Positions 1-8,671 of a stretch of 64,000 nucleotides of DNA are shown in pieces. The stretch lies in contig CAYYVT010000187.1 in the NCBI GenBank assembly GCA_964475215.1, forward strand, positions 91,567 to 155,566. Direction: 5' to 3'. Each line of letters starts with the position of its first letter. The stretch's first letter is position 1. The position numbers and the translations under genes are program-made. This DNA is from DATKKG01 sp964475215 (GTDB taxonomy: Archaea; Thermoproteota; Nitrososphaeria; Conexivisphaerales; DTJL01). The notes under the pieces are model-generated. The model saw only the letters and a list, made by a program, of their open reading frames with translations. It was not told the origin of the DNA and did not search any database.

Positions 1-730
1 CGGCTATTATTCCCGCCTGTCTCATACCTCCTCCCAGCATCTTGCGATACTTCCTCGCTCGGCCAACGAAGTCTGCGTCTCCCACTACCAATGAACCGAC
101 AGGACAGCTCAACCCTTTCGAAAGGCAGAACATTAGATTATCCACGCTCTTAGTGAACTCCTTGACATCAACGCCCAGTGCCACCGCTGCGTTGAAGATC
201 CTAGCACCGTCCATGTAGAACTTAAGCCCATGGGAGTGGACCACTTCGCCTAATACCCCAATCTGGGCCGGGGTGATGACCGTCCCGCCCGCCCTGTTGT
301 GGGTGTTCTCGATGCAAACCAGTGTAGCGTCGGGGAAGTGAATGTTCTTGGGCCTGATGGCAGCCTCCACATCCGCTGGGTCGAGCGCTCCCCTGTTTCC
401 CCTTACTGGCCAAGGGAGCACGCCGCCTATCGTGGAGATTCCGCCTACCTCATACCAGTAGACATGCGATTCTGCTTCGAGTATGACTGAATCGCCACGC
501 TTAGTGTTGCTCATGGTGGACACGAGGTTAGCCTGCGTCCCGCTTGTGACCAGCAGGGCTGCTTCCTTGCCCATCTTCTGGGCTGCCATTTCCTCCAACC
601 TGAGGACCGTCGGATCCTCTCCATACACATCATCACCCAGTTTCGCTTGCTTGATGGCTTCGAGCATCTCTTCGGTCGGGAGCGTGACCGTGTCGCTCCG
701 CAAGTCGACCACGGCGTCTTCAGGAGTCAA
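1..730 (-). CDS. ltaE: Low-specificity L-threonine aldolase (C-terminus outside window)
   Basis: Pyridoxal-phosphate (PLP) enzyme that cleaves threonine/allo-threonine to glycine and acetaldehyde in the cytoplasm. 243 codons are visible; the gene runs off the left edge. The N-terminus carries the family hallmark VDLRSDTVTLPTEEM (residues 8-22). It also has GDDVYGEDP (32-40), ESHVYWYE (87-94, ring-stacking His), DGARIFNAA (174-182) and the PLP-lysine segment CLSKGLSCPVGS with Lys205. I chose the TTG at 730 because GGAGAG lies six bases upstream. A GTG at 712 is the alternative and would remove six residues. It is transcribed away from the rhomboid gene. Function is firm; the start is moderately sure. 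Confidence 0.9.
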   Translation of the reverse strand, partial: MTPEDAVVDLRSDTVTLPTEEMLEAIKQAKLGDDVYGEDPTVLRLEEMAAQKMGKEAALLVTSGTQANLVSTMSNTKRGDSVILEAESHVYWYEVGGISTIGGVLPWPVRGNRGALDPADVEAAIRPKNIHFPDATLVCIENTHNRAGGTVITPAQIGVLGEVVHSHGLKFYMDGARIFNAAVALGVDVKEFTKSVDNLMFCLSKGLSCPVGSLVVGDADFVGRARKYRKMLGGGMRQAGIIA

Positions 731-798
731 TTTGTTCTCTCCAAGCAGCCGTGCAGACGTCCAAATGCTTATTTGAGCTTTTCAGAAGCCCCCCAGGG

Positions 799-1386
799 CT
801 ACGGAATGACTACCTTGAACCTATCTCTCAGGTAGAACGCGAGGACGATACCAAACGCCAGGCCAGCGATATGGGCGCCGTGAGCGATTCCGTCAGGGAC
901 GAAAAGGCCAAGGAAGTCCAAGACAGCGTAGAGCCCTGCGAAGACAACCATCGGCATGGGCACTATGAAATAGACATACACCATGGTCATGGGTGTCAGA
1001 ACGGCGAGCATCCCGATGATGCCGTAGATGGCTCCCGACGCGCCAATCGCAGGAATAGTCGATCCTGGCGCCGTCATCATATATCCGAAGTTACCCACGA
1101 TTCCAGCGATAAAGAAGACTAGCAGGAATAGCCTTGGGCCTACCATCCTCTCCAGATAGGTCCCGAAGAAGAACAGGGCAATCATGTTGAACAGTATATG
1201 CTCGATGCTGGCGTGGAGGAAGATTGACGTGACGAACATCCACGGATACTGGAACGCATATGCCGGAAAGAACGCAAAGTAGCCCCACCCCACCCAGTTA
1301 GCTGCCACGTTTTGAAGGATGAATACAGTGACGCAGACCCCTATCAAGAAGTATGTCCATCGGACGTGGTAAGGCTCGTACATCAT
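799..1386 (-). CDS. Rhomboid-family intramembrane serine protease
   Basis: A 195-residue protein with about six hydrophobic segments, the minimal six-TM rhomboid size. The catalytic dyad is visible: GASG with Ser117 in TM4 and AHIAGL with His172 in TM6. The HxxxN motif of TM2 (His63, Asn67) stabilises the oxyanion. Rhomboids cut transmembrane segments within the membrane; the substrate cannot be read from sequence. Two Met codons open the frame (1386 and 1383). GGAGG about 12 bases upstream is a weak ribosome site. It ends 68 bases upstream of the threonine aldolase start on the same strand and may be co-transcribed. Confidence 0.92.
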   Translation of the reverse strand: MMYEPYHVRWTYFLIGVCVTVFILQNVAANWVGWGYFAFFPAYAFQYPWMFVTSIFLHASIEHILFNMIALFFFGTYLERMVGPRLFLLVFFIAGIVGNFGYMMTAPGSTIPAIGASGAIYGIIGMLAVLTPMTMVYVYFIVPMPMVVFAGLYAVLDFLGLFVPDGIAHGAHIAGLAFGIVLAFYLRDRFKVVIP

Positions 1387-1503
1387 GCTCTTTCGAATCC
1401 TCCGGGACGGGCGGTTGAAAAGAGTTCCGGAGACGGAGTACAGGCACGGCGGTCGGCAGCCCAGAGTAGAATAGAATCAACATAACAATCGAATTCTCCC
1501 AAG

Positions 1504-1511
1504 ACTTAAAT
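1504..1511 (+). promoter_or_regulatory. TATA box for the leader ORF/MscS transcript
   Basis: CTTAAATG-type AT-rich box. Archaeal transcription starts about 25-27 bases after the TATA centre, which here falls on the ATG at 1536 rather than at the MscS start at 1621. Confidence 0.5.
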
Positions 1512-1535
1512 GCCGTGCCCAAGAGTTCAAATTAC

Positions 1536-1619
1536 ATGTTTACACCAAAATTCGAGCGTGGCTGCCGATCTAGCCGCCTCCCAGTCGCTTCTGGCCTCAG
1601 TTGCCGAGGTGGAGGATAA
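1536..1619 (+). CDS. Possible 27-residue leaderless upstream ORF of mscS
   Basis: ATG about 28 bases after a TATA box opens a 27-codon frame, MFTPKFERGC.... It ends in GGT GGA GGA TAA at 1619, one base before the MscS ATG at 1621. Its last codons contain the GGAGG that serves as the MscS ribosome-binding site, so translation of the small frame would pass directly over it. No protein family is recognised. It may act as a coupling or attenuating leader peptide, or be accidental. Confidence 0.35.
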   Translation: MFTPKFERGCRSSRLPVASGLSCRGGG

Positions 1620-1620
1620 G

Positions 1621-2676
1621 ATGGCATCCGTTTGGACGTACATACGCCGTTTCGCCCTTATCATGATTGTAATAATCATCATCGTCAGCATCCTGAACTT
1701 CGCCTTTGGGACTCTATTGCCATCCGAGGCTGCCTTCCTAGGGCTGCAGATTACGACGCGGCAGGTGATTCAATTATTACTTGTAGGCTTCGCGGGCGTC
1801 ATCGTCTTGCTTCTGATAAGACGATTCGCCAAAGGGCTTAGACGCATAGTCGGCCCTTACATAGCGTCAGTCTTTTCCTACATTCTTGTCATGCTCGACG
1901 CCTTCGCAGTGGTCATCTCCATCCTCGAAATCATGAACGTTCCTGCCAGTTCGCTTCTGTTAGGGGGTAGCCTCGGCGCCATAATCATCGGCCTAGCCGT
2001 TTCCACCCTTTTTGGCAACATATTCTCGGGAGCACTGGTGCTCTTCGCCAAGCCGGTGGTGGTGGGGGACGAAGTGCTCGTCAACAACATCCCCGGCCGC
2101 ATTGAGGAGATCTCTACACTATTCATGAAAATTGCCAATGAGTCAGGAACCGAGACGATTCTGCCGAACTCGGCCCTAGTTTCGGGAGCGGTGACGCTCA
2201 CAAGAGTAGCGTCCAAGTCCGGCTTCGTCAACAGGCTTCCCTTCGAAGCCGGAGACAGGATATACACCTCCTACGTCGGTGGGGAAGGCATGATCAAACA
2301 GGTTGACCCCCTATACATGACCGTGGTTCTGGACGATGGGAGAGAGATCAAGATACCCAACAACGGTATAATGACCGGCGCAATCTCCATCGCATTGGTC
2401 AACGCTATCTCTAGCCCCAAACTCAAGCTATCTGTCAAGATTAGCTGGGATGTCGAGAGGGCGATTAAGGCGATGCAGGCCGAGGCCATAACCGCCCCGG
2501 AATTATTTAAGTCGCCACTTCAGGTGCTTTACTCTTCTTTGGACGACGGGAGGGTCGGACTGGAAGTGACTGGAGAAGTTGACGCCAAGCGGGTAGCGGA
2601 GGCGAAAAGCCGATTGCTGCGGGCGGCTTACTTAGCCAAGGACAATCGCTCAAGTAATGATTTAAGCTCAGACTAA
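1621..2676 (+). CDS. mscS: MscS-type small-conductance mechanosensitive channel
   Basis: Membrane channel that releases solutes on hypo-osmotic shock. A 351-residue reading starts at the ATG at 1621, which has a perfect GGAGG five bases upstream. An in-frame ATG at 1510 would add 37 non-hydrophobic residues and is unlikely. Three N-terminal TM segments lead into the family pore region (GGSLGAIIIGLAVSTLFGNI, then FAKPVVVGDEV). The beta-domain follows with RIEEISTLFMKI and TILPNSALVSG, and a soluble alpha/beta C-terminus closes the protein. Family membership is firm. Regulation may involve the upstream small ORF. Confidence 0.92.
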   Translation: MASVWTYIRRFALIMIVIIIIVSILNFAFGTLLPSEAAFLGLQITTRQVIQLLLVGFAGVIVLLLIRRFAKGLRRIVGPYIASVFSYILVMLDAFAVVISILEIMNVPASSLLLGGSLGAIIIGLAVSTLFGNIFSGALVLFAKPVVVGDEVLVNNIPGRIEEISTLFMKIANESGTETILPNSALVSGAVTLTRVASKSGFVNRLPFEAGDRIYTSYVGGEGMIKQVDPLYMTVVLDDGREIKIPNNGIMTGAISIALVNAISSPKLKLSVKISWDVERAIKAMQAEAITAPELFKSPLQVLYSSLDDGRVGLEVTGEVDAKRVAEAKSRLLRAAYLAKDNRSSNDLSSD

Positions 2677-2753
2677 CGCTCTGCAGTGAACGCTTTGATA
2701 CCAATGTCTACAGCAGCTCAACCGTTATATCGCCATTTCGCCCCTGCCAGCCC

Positions 2754-3308
2754 ATGCGGCCGCTGAGGGCGCTTGGAATCGCTGCCGGGATCGTTCCATG
2801 GTTGTTCATCTCGGCGTCTATACTGCTTACGCCTTGGTTCAACCCGTTCAACGACGCCCTGAGCGATCTAGGTAACACGGTGCTCAACTATCCTGTTGCA
2901 TATGTGTTCGACGTTGGTCTTATCATCTCAGGTCTGATGGCGGCGACCTTTGGGGCGGTCCTGTCCGCGCGAAATCCCACCGCGAAGTTCCTCTGTTGGT
3001 CTGTACCACTGACACTCGGTTCCGCCGACCTCTCTCTTATCGGGGCCTTCAATGAGTCGATGGGAGGAATTCACTATATCGTGTCGGTAATATTCTTCCT
3101 TCTAATCATCATCAATATGGTAGTCTTAGGCGTCGTTTCGTTTTTTATAGCAGCTCCGCTGCTGGGTGGGGTGTCATTGGTCTTGGGACTTGTTTCTGCA
3201 TTAGTCTGGCTGATTCATTGGTCTTGGCACGGGGTCGCCATTCAGGAGACCTTTTCGGCCATAGCCGTGGCCATAATCTTAATCTTGGTGGCCAGAAGGT
3301 TCGCTTGA
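2754..3308 (+). CDS. DUF998-family membrane protein
   Basis: A 184-residue protein with six predicted TM helices and the DUF998 signature NDALSDLGNT after the first helix. The family's biochemical role is unknown. A TATA-like GTTATAT at 2724-2730 sits 27-30 bases before the ATG, so the mRNA is probably leaderless and separate from mscS. Nothing is broken or unusual in length. Confidence 0.8.
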   Translation: MRPLRALGIAAGIVPWLFISASILLTPWFNPFNDALSDLGNTVLNYPVAYVFDVGLIISGLMAATFGAVLSARNPTAKFLCWSVPLTLGSADLSLIGAFNESMGGIHYIVSVIFFLLIIINMVVLGVVSFFIAAPLLGGVSLVLGLVSALVWLIHWSWHGVAIQETFSAIAVAIILILVARRFA

Positions 3309-3951
3309 CGGGCCTGTCGTTGTCGTGAGGAATGAGAATGCTACCTTCGTGGCCTCCGCCTCCGTTCTTAGCTGGGCGACTCACTGCATGAAAGGCGTTC
3401 CACCCTTTCCCCTTTAGCCCTCGAAGGGCGGGGAGCATCATGAAGCTTTCAGGTACAGTATTTATGTTGTCAACTCTTCCTATACCACCCCAATTAAAAA
3501 CCCCCTGTCTGCACGAACTCGAGGATGTCCGCTCTAAGCTTTGACGAACTCGAGCGCATGAGGTTGATGGCTCCGCAAGACGAAGAAACATTGGTCAAGA
3601 AGCTTAGCACGAGGGCGATAGAACCTCAGCCCAAGTGACATCGCGATTCTTTGGCCTTCTCTGTCATATAGCGGCAGGCATATCCGACCTAAGTGATTCA
3701 ACTCTGTCCGGGAGAGACTTCGTTTATGTCTAGTGCAAAAGATGATATACCTGAGCCTCTTCAGTTGAGCCGATTCTCCTGGGAAGGCGCTGGGCGAGAT
3801 GAGAGCATCGGACGTTCGACTTTGGCCAGCCGCGTCTGCCGTCCCAGCGGGACTTCTGATTCCGTTAAGGCGATTCTCTGCTTGCTTGTGGCGCCCATTG
3901 GCCACCGCCGATCTTATGGAGCCGAACTTCCTTGAGGATGGTCTCGGCTAG
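3309..3951. other. Gene-poor interval of about 640 bp
   Basis: No recognisable protein or RNA was found on either strand. Long frames on the minus strand (3145-3591 and 3534-3905) have no promoter-like box, no family motif and a skewed composition. The only supportable candidate is the short leaderless frame at 3525-3638. The right end carries the PAP2 promoter (TATA-like ATCTTATGGA at 3911-3920). Confidence 0.4.
3525..3638 (+). CDS. Possible small protein of 37 residues
   Basis: The ATG lies 28 bases after an AATTAAAAA box (3492-3500), the spacing used by leaderless genes across this window. The product begins MSALSFDELERMRLM, is charged and helix-prone, and has no recognised domain. The adjacent +1 frame stays open for a further ~20 codons, so it could also be the stump of a longer decayed gene. 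Confidence 0.3.
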   Translation: MSALSFDELERMRLMAPQDEETLVKKLSTRAIEPQPK

Positions 3952-5157
3952 ATGCGATCGCTAGATGGAGTCGACCTCAGTTCGTCGTCTCTGTCGCCGA
4001 GATGTAACGAGATTCGCTACAACAGATTGACCAGGCTGCTTTACCCTTCTTTCATCCTTTCCTTCGTGCTCCTGACCTTTATTCTGGGAATTCTCCTCTC
4101 CTTCAGAATTCATCCATTTCCGACAGCGGATCGGCGCCTGTTTTGGCTGCCGTCCGTCTTCCTGGGGGGCGCCCTCGTCGTGGTTTCAGCCTCGTTCGGT
4201 TCCTCAAAGTTCGAAAGCTTCCGGACGTCCGCCTTGAATCCGGCCTTTTCGTGGGTAAAGCGGAGGATTATCGCCCTCCGCCACGACGTTTACATCGTTA
4301 TGTTGGTCGCCTACCTTGCCCTGCTCCTTGTGTCGTATTTCAGGTTCGGCATCCTATTTCAGTTCTCGCTGGGAATGTACGCCCTGATCTCCCTCCCACT
4401 CATCTTGGTGATAGGGAGGGGGAGGCTAGTCTTCCTGAAGAGCTGGATTCCCTTCCTCATAGTGTTCCTTTCATATGAAGCCCTCCAGGGGCTGGTGAGC
4501 GTCGTCGTCGCAAACAGTGGAATCATATCCCTGTACGCCATCGACTTCCCCATCTGGGGCTTCAACCTCACAGGAGCAGTGCAGGCGGCCCTCTACTCTA
4601 ACACGATGACCTACGCCATGACCTTCTTCTACACTTTGCACCTCCCCCTCGTCGTCCTCGCTTCGATATACTTCTGGTACACCGACAAATCAGTCTACAG
4701 GGGATATACGTATGCCGTCCTCATTACTGCATACTGCGCGCTGGTGACCTTCCTGTTCTTCCCCACCGCTCCACCATGGTACGAAGGGGCTGCCAAGAAC
4801 CTTCTACAGAGCGTGAACACCGTAGTCCCCGTGAAGGTCTACACCAACGTCCTGAACGCCATAGAATCAGACAAATTCGCGGCCTTCCCCAGCCTCCACG
4901 GTGCCTTCGCAATCATCTTCTTGTACTACATGCGGAAGCGTGGAAGGCTGCACGGTCTACTGGCCTTGCCTATCACAGCTGGCATCCTGCTCTCGACCAT
5001 ATACCTCGGCCAGCACTACCTCATCGACCTCATCGGGGGCGCGGCGTACGCGTTGCCCGCCTGCTATCTGGTCAATTGGTTCGCCACCCGCTCTCAGAAG
5101 AGGGCGATGGAGAGGCTCGCCTTGCCTACTGTGAACCAGCCGAAGACGGCGCTATAG
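3952..5157 (+). CDS. PAP2-superfamily membrane phosphatase/phosphotransferase (Aur1/Ipt1-like)
   Basis: A 401-residue polytopic protein with about ten hydrophobic segments. The C-terminal third has the PAP2 active-site blocks: FPSLHGAFA (phosphatase motif 2) and GQHYLIDLIGG (motif 3), each with its catalytic His. The FPTAPPWY block upstream is typical of the inositolphosphotransferase-like PAP2_3 branch. It probably acts on an isoprenoid or lipid phosphate headgroup on the outer membrane face; the substrate is unknown. A leaderless-type ATG at 3938 opens an eight-codon frame overlapping this start. The stop overlaps the convergent asd stop by six bases. Confidence 0.82.
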   Translation: MRSLDGVDLSSSSLSPRCNEIRYNRLTRLLYPSFILSFVLLTFILGILLSFRIHPFPTADRRLFWLPSVFLGGALVVVSASFGSSKFESFRTSALNPAFSWVKRRIIALRHDVYIVMLVAYLALLLVSYFRFGILFQFSLGMYALISLPLILVIGRGRLVFLKSWIPFLIVFLSYEALQGLVSVVVANSGIISLYAIDFPIWGFNLTGAVQAALYSNTMTYAMTFFYTLHLPLVVLASIYFWYTDKSVYRGYTYAVLITAYCALVTFLFFPTAPPWYEGAAKNLLQSVNTVVPVKVYTNVLNAIESDKFAAFPSLHGAFAIIFLYYMRKRGRLHGLLALPITAGILLSTIYLGQHYLIDLIGGAAYALPACYLVNWFATRSQKRAMERLALPTVNQPKTAL

Positions 5158-6213
5158 GTAGCCTTTTCGCAGCATCAGCTCCGCTGTGAGAATTGCGTTA
5201 CCGGCGGCCCCCCTGATGGTGTTGTGTGAAAGCAGGGTCAGCCTAATGGAGCAATCATCCAACCCTGGCCTCACCCTGCCAACGACGACGCTCATGCCTG
5301 GGACGCTCCCCGCGAGCCTGTCAAGCCTGGGTTGGGGCCTGTCCTTCTGTCTGGTCACGATTATGGGGGCTTCCGGCGCCGTGTGTAGCCTGAGCTTCTG
5401 AGGCTCGCCTCTGAACCCACTCAGCTGGGACTCGGCCTCTGCCGGAGTTACGGTCCTGTCGAACTCGCAATAAAGCGTCTCCAGATGGCCATCCAAGGTC
5501 GACACCCTGTTGCATGACACAGCCATGGGGAGGGCGAAAGGTTTCACCGACCCGCCATTGACCGCCCCTAGGATTTTCTTGGATTCCCTCTCAACCTTCT
5601 CTTCTTCGTCCTTGATGTAAGGTATGACGTTTTCAAGAATCAGAAGAGAAGAGACTCCAGGATATCCGGCCCCGGACACGGCCTGCATAGTAGTGACCAC
5701 CGCCTTTCTAATCGGAAAGCGATCAGCCAACGCCTTTAGCACCAAAGAGAGCCCCGTCACCGTGCAGTTTGGCGTAGTCGCCAGGCCCTTCTTCCATCCC
5801 CTATTCTTCCGCTGGAATTCGAGAAGTCGCAAGTGGTCTCCGTTCACTTCCGGCACTATCAAAGGCACGTCGGGTTCCATCCTATGTGCGCTGACCTCAC
5901 TGACGATGGCCTTCCCCATTTTTGCATAGAGGGGCTCAAGTTGAATCGCCGCCTCGGAAGGCAAAGCCGAGAAGATTACTGCGCATTCGTCGACCGAGGT
6001 CGGCCCCGCCTCCCTGACCACCATATCCGAAAACGCTTCCGGAATGGGAGTAGGGAGTAACCATTTTGCGGCCTCCCCATATCTCTTACCCGCTGAGGAC
6101 TTCCCGACGAGCGCCACTAGCTCGAAATCTGGGTGAGACTCCAACATCTCGACATACCGTTGGCCCACGACACCTGTTGCTCCCAGCAGTCCAACCTTGA
6201 TCCTATCTTTCAT
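5152..6213 (-). CDS. asd: Aspartate-semialdehyde dehydrogenase
   Basis: Reduces aspartyl-4-phosphate to aspartate semialdehyde with NADPH, the second step of the lysine/threonine/methionine route. The 353-residue length fits the archaeal/fungal-type enzyme. Visible motifs are the Rossmann start GLLGATGVVGQRY (9-20), the catalytic TPNCTVT with Cys150, the substrate-binding CNRVSTLDGH with His243, and the C-terminal NTIRGAAGNA. It is the last gene of the dapA-dapB-lysC-lysA-dapL-asd operon and its ATG overlaps the dapL stop by four bases. Confidence 0.96.
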   Translation of the reverse strand: MKDRIKVGLLGATGVVGQRYVEMLESHPDFELVALVGKSSAGKRYGEAAKWLLPTPIPEAFSDMVVREAGPTSVDECAVIFSALPSEAAIQLEPLYAKMGKAIVSEVSAHRMEPDVPLIVPEVNGDHLRLLEFQRKNRGWKKGLATTPNCTVTGLSLVLKALADRFPIRKAVVTTMQAVSGAGYPGVSSLLILENVIPYIKDEEEKVERESKKILGAVNGGSVKPFALPMAVSCNRVSTLDGHLETLYCEFDRTVTPAEAESQLSGFRGEPQKLRLHTAPEAPIIVTRQKDRPQPRLDRLAGSVPGMSVVVGRVRPGLDDCSIRLTLLSHNTIRGAAGNAILTAELMLRKGYL

Positions 6214-7376
6214 TGTGACAGCCCTCGCATTGCGTCCAGCGCTTCTTTAATCACTTCGGTCGGTCTTGTAACTGACCACCTGACGTATCCCTCGCCACCT
6301 CTTCCGAAGGCAGTGCCTGGTGTAACGACTACCCCCACTCGGAGGAGCTTCGCGGCAAAGTCGGCGGAGCCTCCTCCAACACCCTGCCACAGATAGAACG
6401 TGGCCTCAGGCGGATGCGCCTCGAATCCTAGACGTTCTAGGCCCTGCGCCAGCACCTCGAGCCTCCTGCGGTAGATTTTCATCGACGCTTCCACCTCCTT
6501 GGGGCGTCGAGATGACGAATAGCTGTCGAGCGCGACCTTCGCCGCGCGCTGAATGAACTTCGGCGGGCCAGAGTCGACTTGGCTCTTGACGGCCTTCAGG
6601 CCTCGTATCGCGTCCCTGTTGCCGACGGCGAAGCCTATCCTGTAGCCTGTCATCGCGAATGTCTTTGAGCAGGAATGGACCTCCAACGAAACCTCCTTGT
6701 CGGCGTCAATCTGTAAGATGCTGGGCGCAATATAGGATCCGAAGGTCATTTCAGAGTACGCGTTGTCATAGCAGATGAGAGTTCCCGATTCCTTAGCTGC
6801 TTCTACCATTGCTTCCAGATCCTTGCGGTTGGCCACAGCTCCGGTGGGGTTATGGGGGTAGTTGACGTAGAGCAGCTTGACTCCCTTGAGGTCCTCCGTC
6901 CTCAGGTTCATCCTGTATCCGTTTTTCCGCGTCAGAAGACGCGCCTTCGGTTTCGCTCCAAGGAGTAAAGACCCCCCAATCCCATAGACAGGGTAGCCGG
7001 GGTCGGGCACCATGACCTTCTCGCCCTCTTCTACAAATGCCCGTGCCACATTGATCAGGCCCTCCTTGGAACCCATGAGGGCGCAAACCTCGCTGTCTGG
7101 ATCCAGCCGCACGTCGAACCTCTTTGAATACCAGCCCGCCACTGCCTCTCTGAACCACCCCTCGCCATCGCTGCTAGAATACCCTTGGTACTCCGCGCTC
7201 CTGATTGCGGAGGCTAGTTCATCCACGATGAACGACGGCGTAGGAAGGTCGGGATCGCCTATGTTAAAGGCCAAGACCTTCTGACCTTTTTTCTTGCGAG
7301 CCCTTATGATTTCGTCCAGCCTAGCAAAGGGGTATTCGGGCAGAGACGTAATCCTGTTCGACGGAGCCCAGGTCAA
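6210..7376 (-). CDS. dapL: LL-diaminopimelate aminotransferase (class I/II aminotransferase)
   Basis: A PLP-dependent aminotransferase of 388 residues. Motifs are FNIGDPDLPTP (38-48), GSKEGLINVARAF (102-114), YPHNPTGA (173-180), YDNAYSEMTF (203-212) and the PLP lysine in SCSKTFAMTGYRIGF (Lys238). The operon is complete for dapA and dapB but has no succinylase or acetylase branch. This gene therefore most likely transfers an amino group from glutamate directly to tetrahydrodipicolinate, giving LL-DAP. Generic aspartate or alanine aminotransferases share the fold, so the assignment rests partly on context. It overlaps lysA and asd by four bases each. Confidence 0.85.
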   Translation of the reverse strand: MTWAPSNRITSLPEYPFARLDEIIRARKKKGQKVLAFNIGDPDLPTPSFIVDELASAIRSAEYQGYSSSDGEGWFREAVAGWYSKRFDVRLDPDSEVCALMGSKEGLINVARAFVEEGEKVMVPDPGYPVYGIGGSLLLGAKPKARLLTRKNGYRMNLRTEDLKGVKLLYVNYPHNPTGAVANRKDLEAMVEAAKESGTLICYDNAYSEMTFGSYIAPSILQIDADKEVSLEVHSCSKTFAMTGYRIGFAVGNRDAIRGLKAVKSQVDSGPPKFIQRAAKVALDSYSSSRRPKEVEASMKIYRRRLEVLAQGLERLGFEAHPPEATFYLWQGVGGGSADFAAKLLRVGVVVTPGTAFGRGGEGYVRWSVTRPTEVIKEALDAMRGLSQ

Positions 7377-8671
7377 CCCAACAGCCTCGCTGGGATGGAT
7401 TGTCCCGTCAGCAGGTCGGTATGCGTTTCCCTGCGTCTTATCAGCTCGGCTCGATTTCCACTTACTAGGACCTCTGCAGCTCGAGGCCTGTTGTTGTACT
7501 GGCTAGACATGGAGAATCCGTAGGCGCCCGCGTTAAAGATGGCGATCAAGTCCCCTTCCCCAAGGTTAGGGAAGGCCCTGTCCTTGGCTAGGATGTCGGT
7601 GTTCTCACATATCTGGCCGCATATGTTGACCACTTCTTGGTCACGCCGGTCGAGCTTCGTAGCTGCCAGCATCGGATGGTATGCCTTGTAGAGCGCGGGC
7701 CTGAGGAGCGTGTTCATGCCAGCGTCAATCCCCACGAACTTCTTTGGGCCCCTCTTGACATGACAGACCTTGGCCAGAATTATCGTCGAATCTGCCACCA
7801 GGTACCTGCCTGGTTCCGCGGCCAACACGGGGTTGCCCATCTCATACTCTCTGACCTTCGCCTTGAAAACCTCCCCCACGGACTTTGCCACCTGTCCAAT
7901 TGGGAGCTCCTCTTCGCTAGGCGAATAGGGGATACCGAAGCCCCCTCCCACGTTCACAAAATCGAATTCGACTCCGACCTTTGCAGCTATCCTGCCAGCT
8001 ATATCCATGAGCTTTTCAGTTATGGCTGGAAAATACCTCGAGTCAAGCACGTTGGACCCCGTCATCATGTGTATCCCAAACCTCCTCACTCCCATCTTCT
8101 TCGCCTCCGCATATCCCTTGGCCGCCACGTCCTCCGGCGACCCGAACTTTGCGTCGGGGCCGGCGAACACAAGGCCTTCGTTTCCGCCCTTTCCCATCCC
8201 CGGGTTTATCCTGAAGCACAAGGTTTCAGGGAGCGCTTTTGGCGGGAGTTTCTTCAGAAGGGTTGGGTCGTCTAGGTTGACGGGAACCCCTGCCTTGACC
8301 GCATAGTCAAGTTCCTCCTTTGTGTTGTAGTTCCCTGTGTATAGCATCTGGTTCGCCTTGAAACCGGCTACCGAGGCCGCGTAAATCTCCGCAGGGGAAG
8401 AGCAGTCAGCGCAGGCGCCTTCTCGCCGGAGCAGCGCGAGCAGGGCCAGATTTGTATTTGCCTTCACCGCATAATACAGCCTGAACTTTGAGACCCTGCT
8501 GAAAGCAGAATGGAACCTCCCGAAGTTTTCGCGGATTCTCGCTTCGCTTGTCACGAACGTGGGCGTCCCAAACTTCGCCGCTATATCAGGGGCCGGCACG
8601 TCCTCGACGAGTAGGACTCCGTCCTTCTCGCCAAAGCTTCCCCTAAGCCTTTTCAGTATCCAGCTGTCCAA
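7373..8671 (-). CDS. lysA: Diaminopimelate decarboxylase
   Basis: Final lysine step, decarboxylating meso-DAP. The 432-residue, fold-type III PLP enzyme has the PLP lysine in YYAVKAN (Lys70), the glycine-rich VNVGGGFGIPY, AEPGRYLVADS and the C-terminal GAYGFSMSSQYNNRPR. The TTG at 8671 lies inside the end of lysC (29-bp overlap) with GGAGGAG about ten bases upstream, so translation is coupled. DAP epimerase (dapF), needed to give meso-DAP from DapL product, is not in this operon. Confidence 0.95.
   Translation of the reverse strand: MDSWILKRLRGSFGEKDGVLLVEDVPAPDIAAKFGTPTFVTSEARIRENFGRFHSAFSRVSKFRLYYAVKANTNLALLALLRREGACADCSSPAEIYAASVAGFKANQMLYTGNYNTKEELDYAVKAGVPVNLDDPTLLKKLPPKALPETLCFRINPGMGKGGNEGLVFAGPDAKFGSPEDVAAKGYAEAKKMGVRRFGIHMMTGSNVLDSRYFPAITEKLMDIAGRIAAKVGVEFDFVNVGGGFGIPYSPSEEELPIGQVAKSVGEVFKAKVREYEMGNPVLAAEPGRYLVADSTIILAKVCHVKRGPKKFVGIDAGMNTLLRPALYKAYHPMLAATKLDRRDQEVVNICGQICENTDILAKDRAFPNLGEGDLIAIFNAGAYGFSMSSQYNNRPRAAEVLVSGNRAELIRRRETHTDLLTGQSIPARLLG

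Noticed and set aside
3145..3905. Minus-strand ORFs in the gene-poor interval
   Set aside because: They overlap each other, lack promoters and have no recognisable domain.
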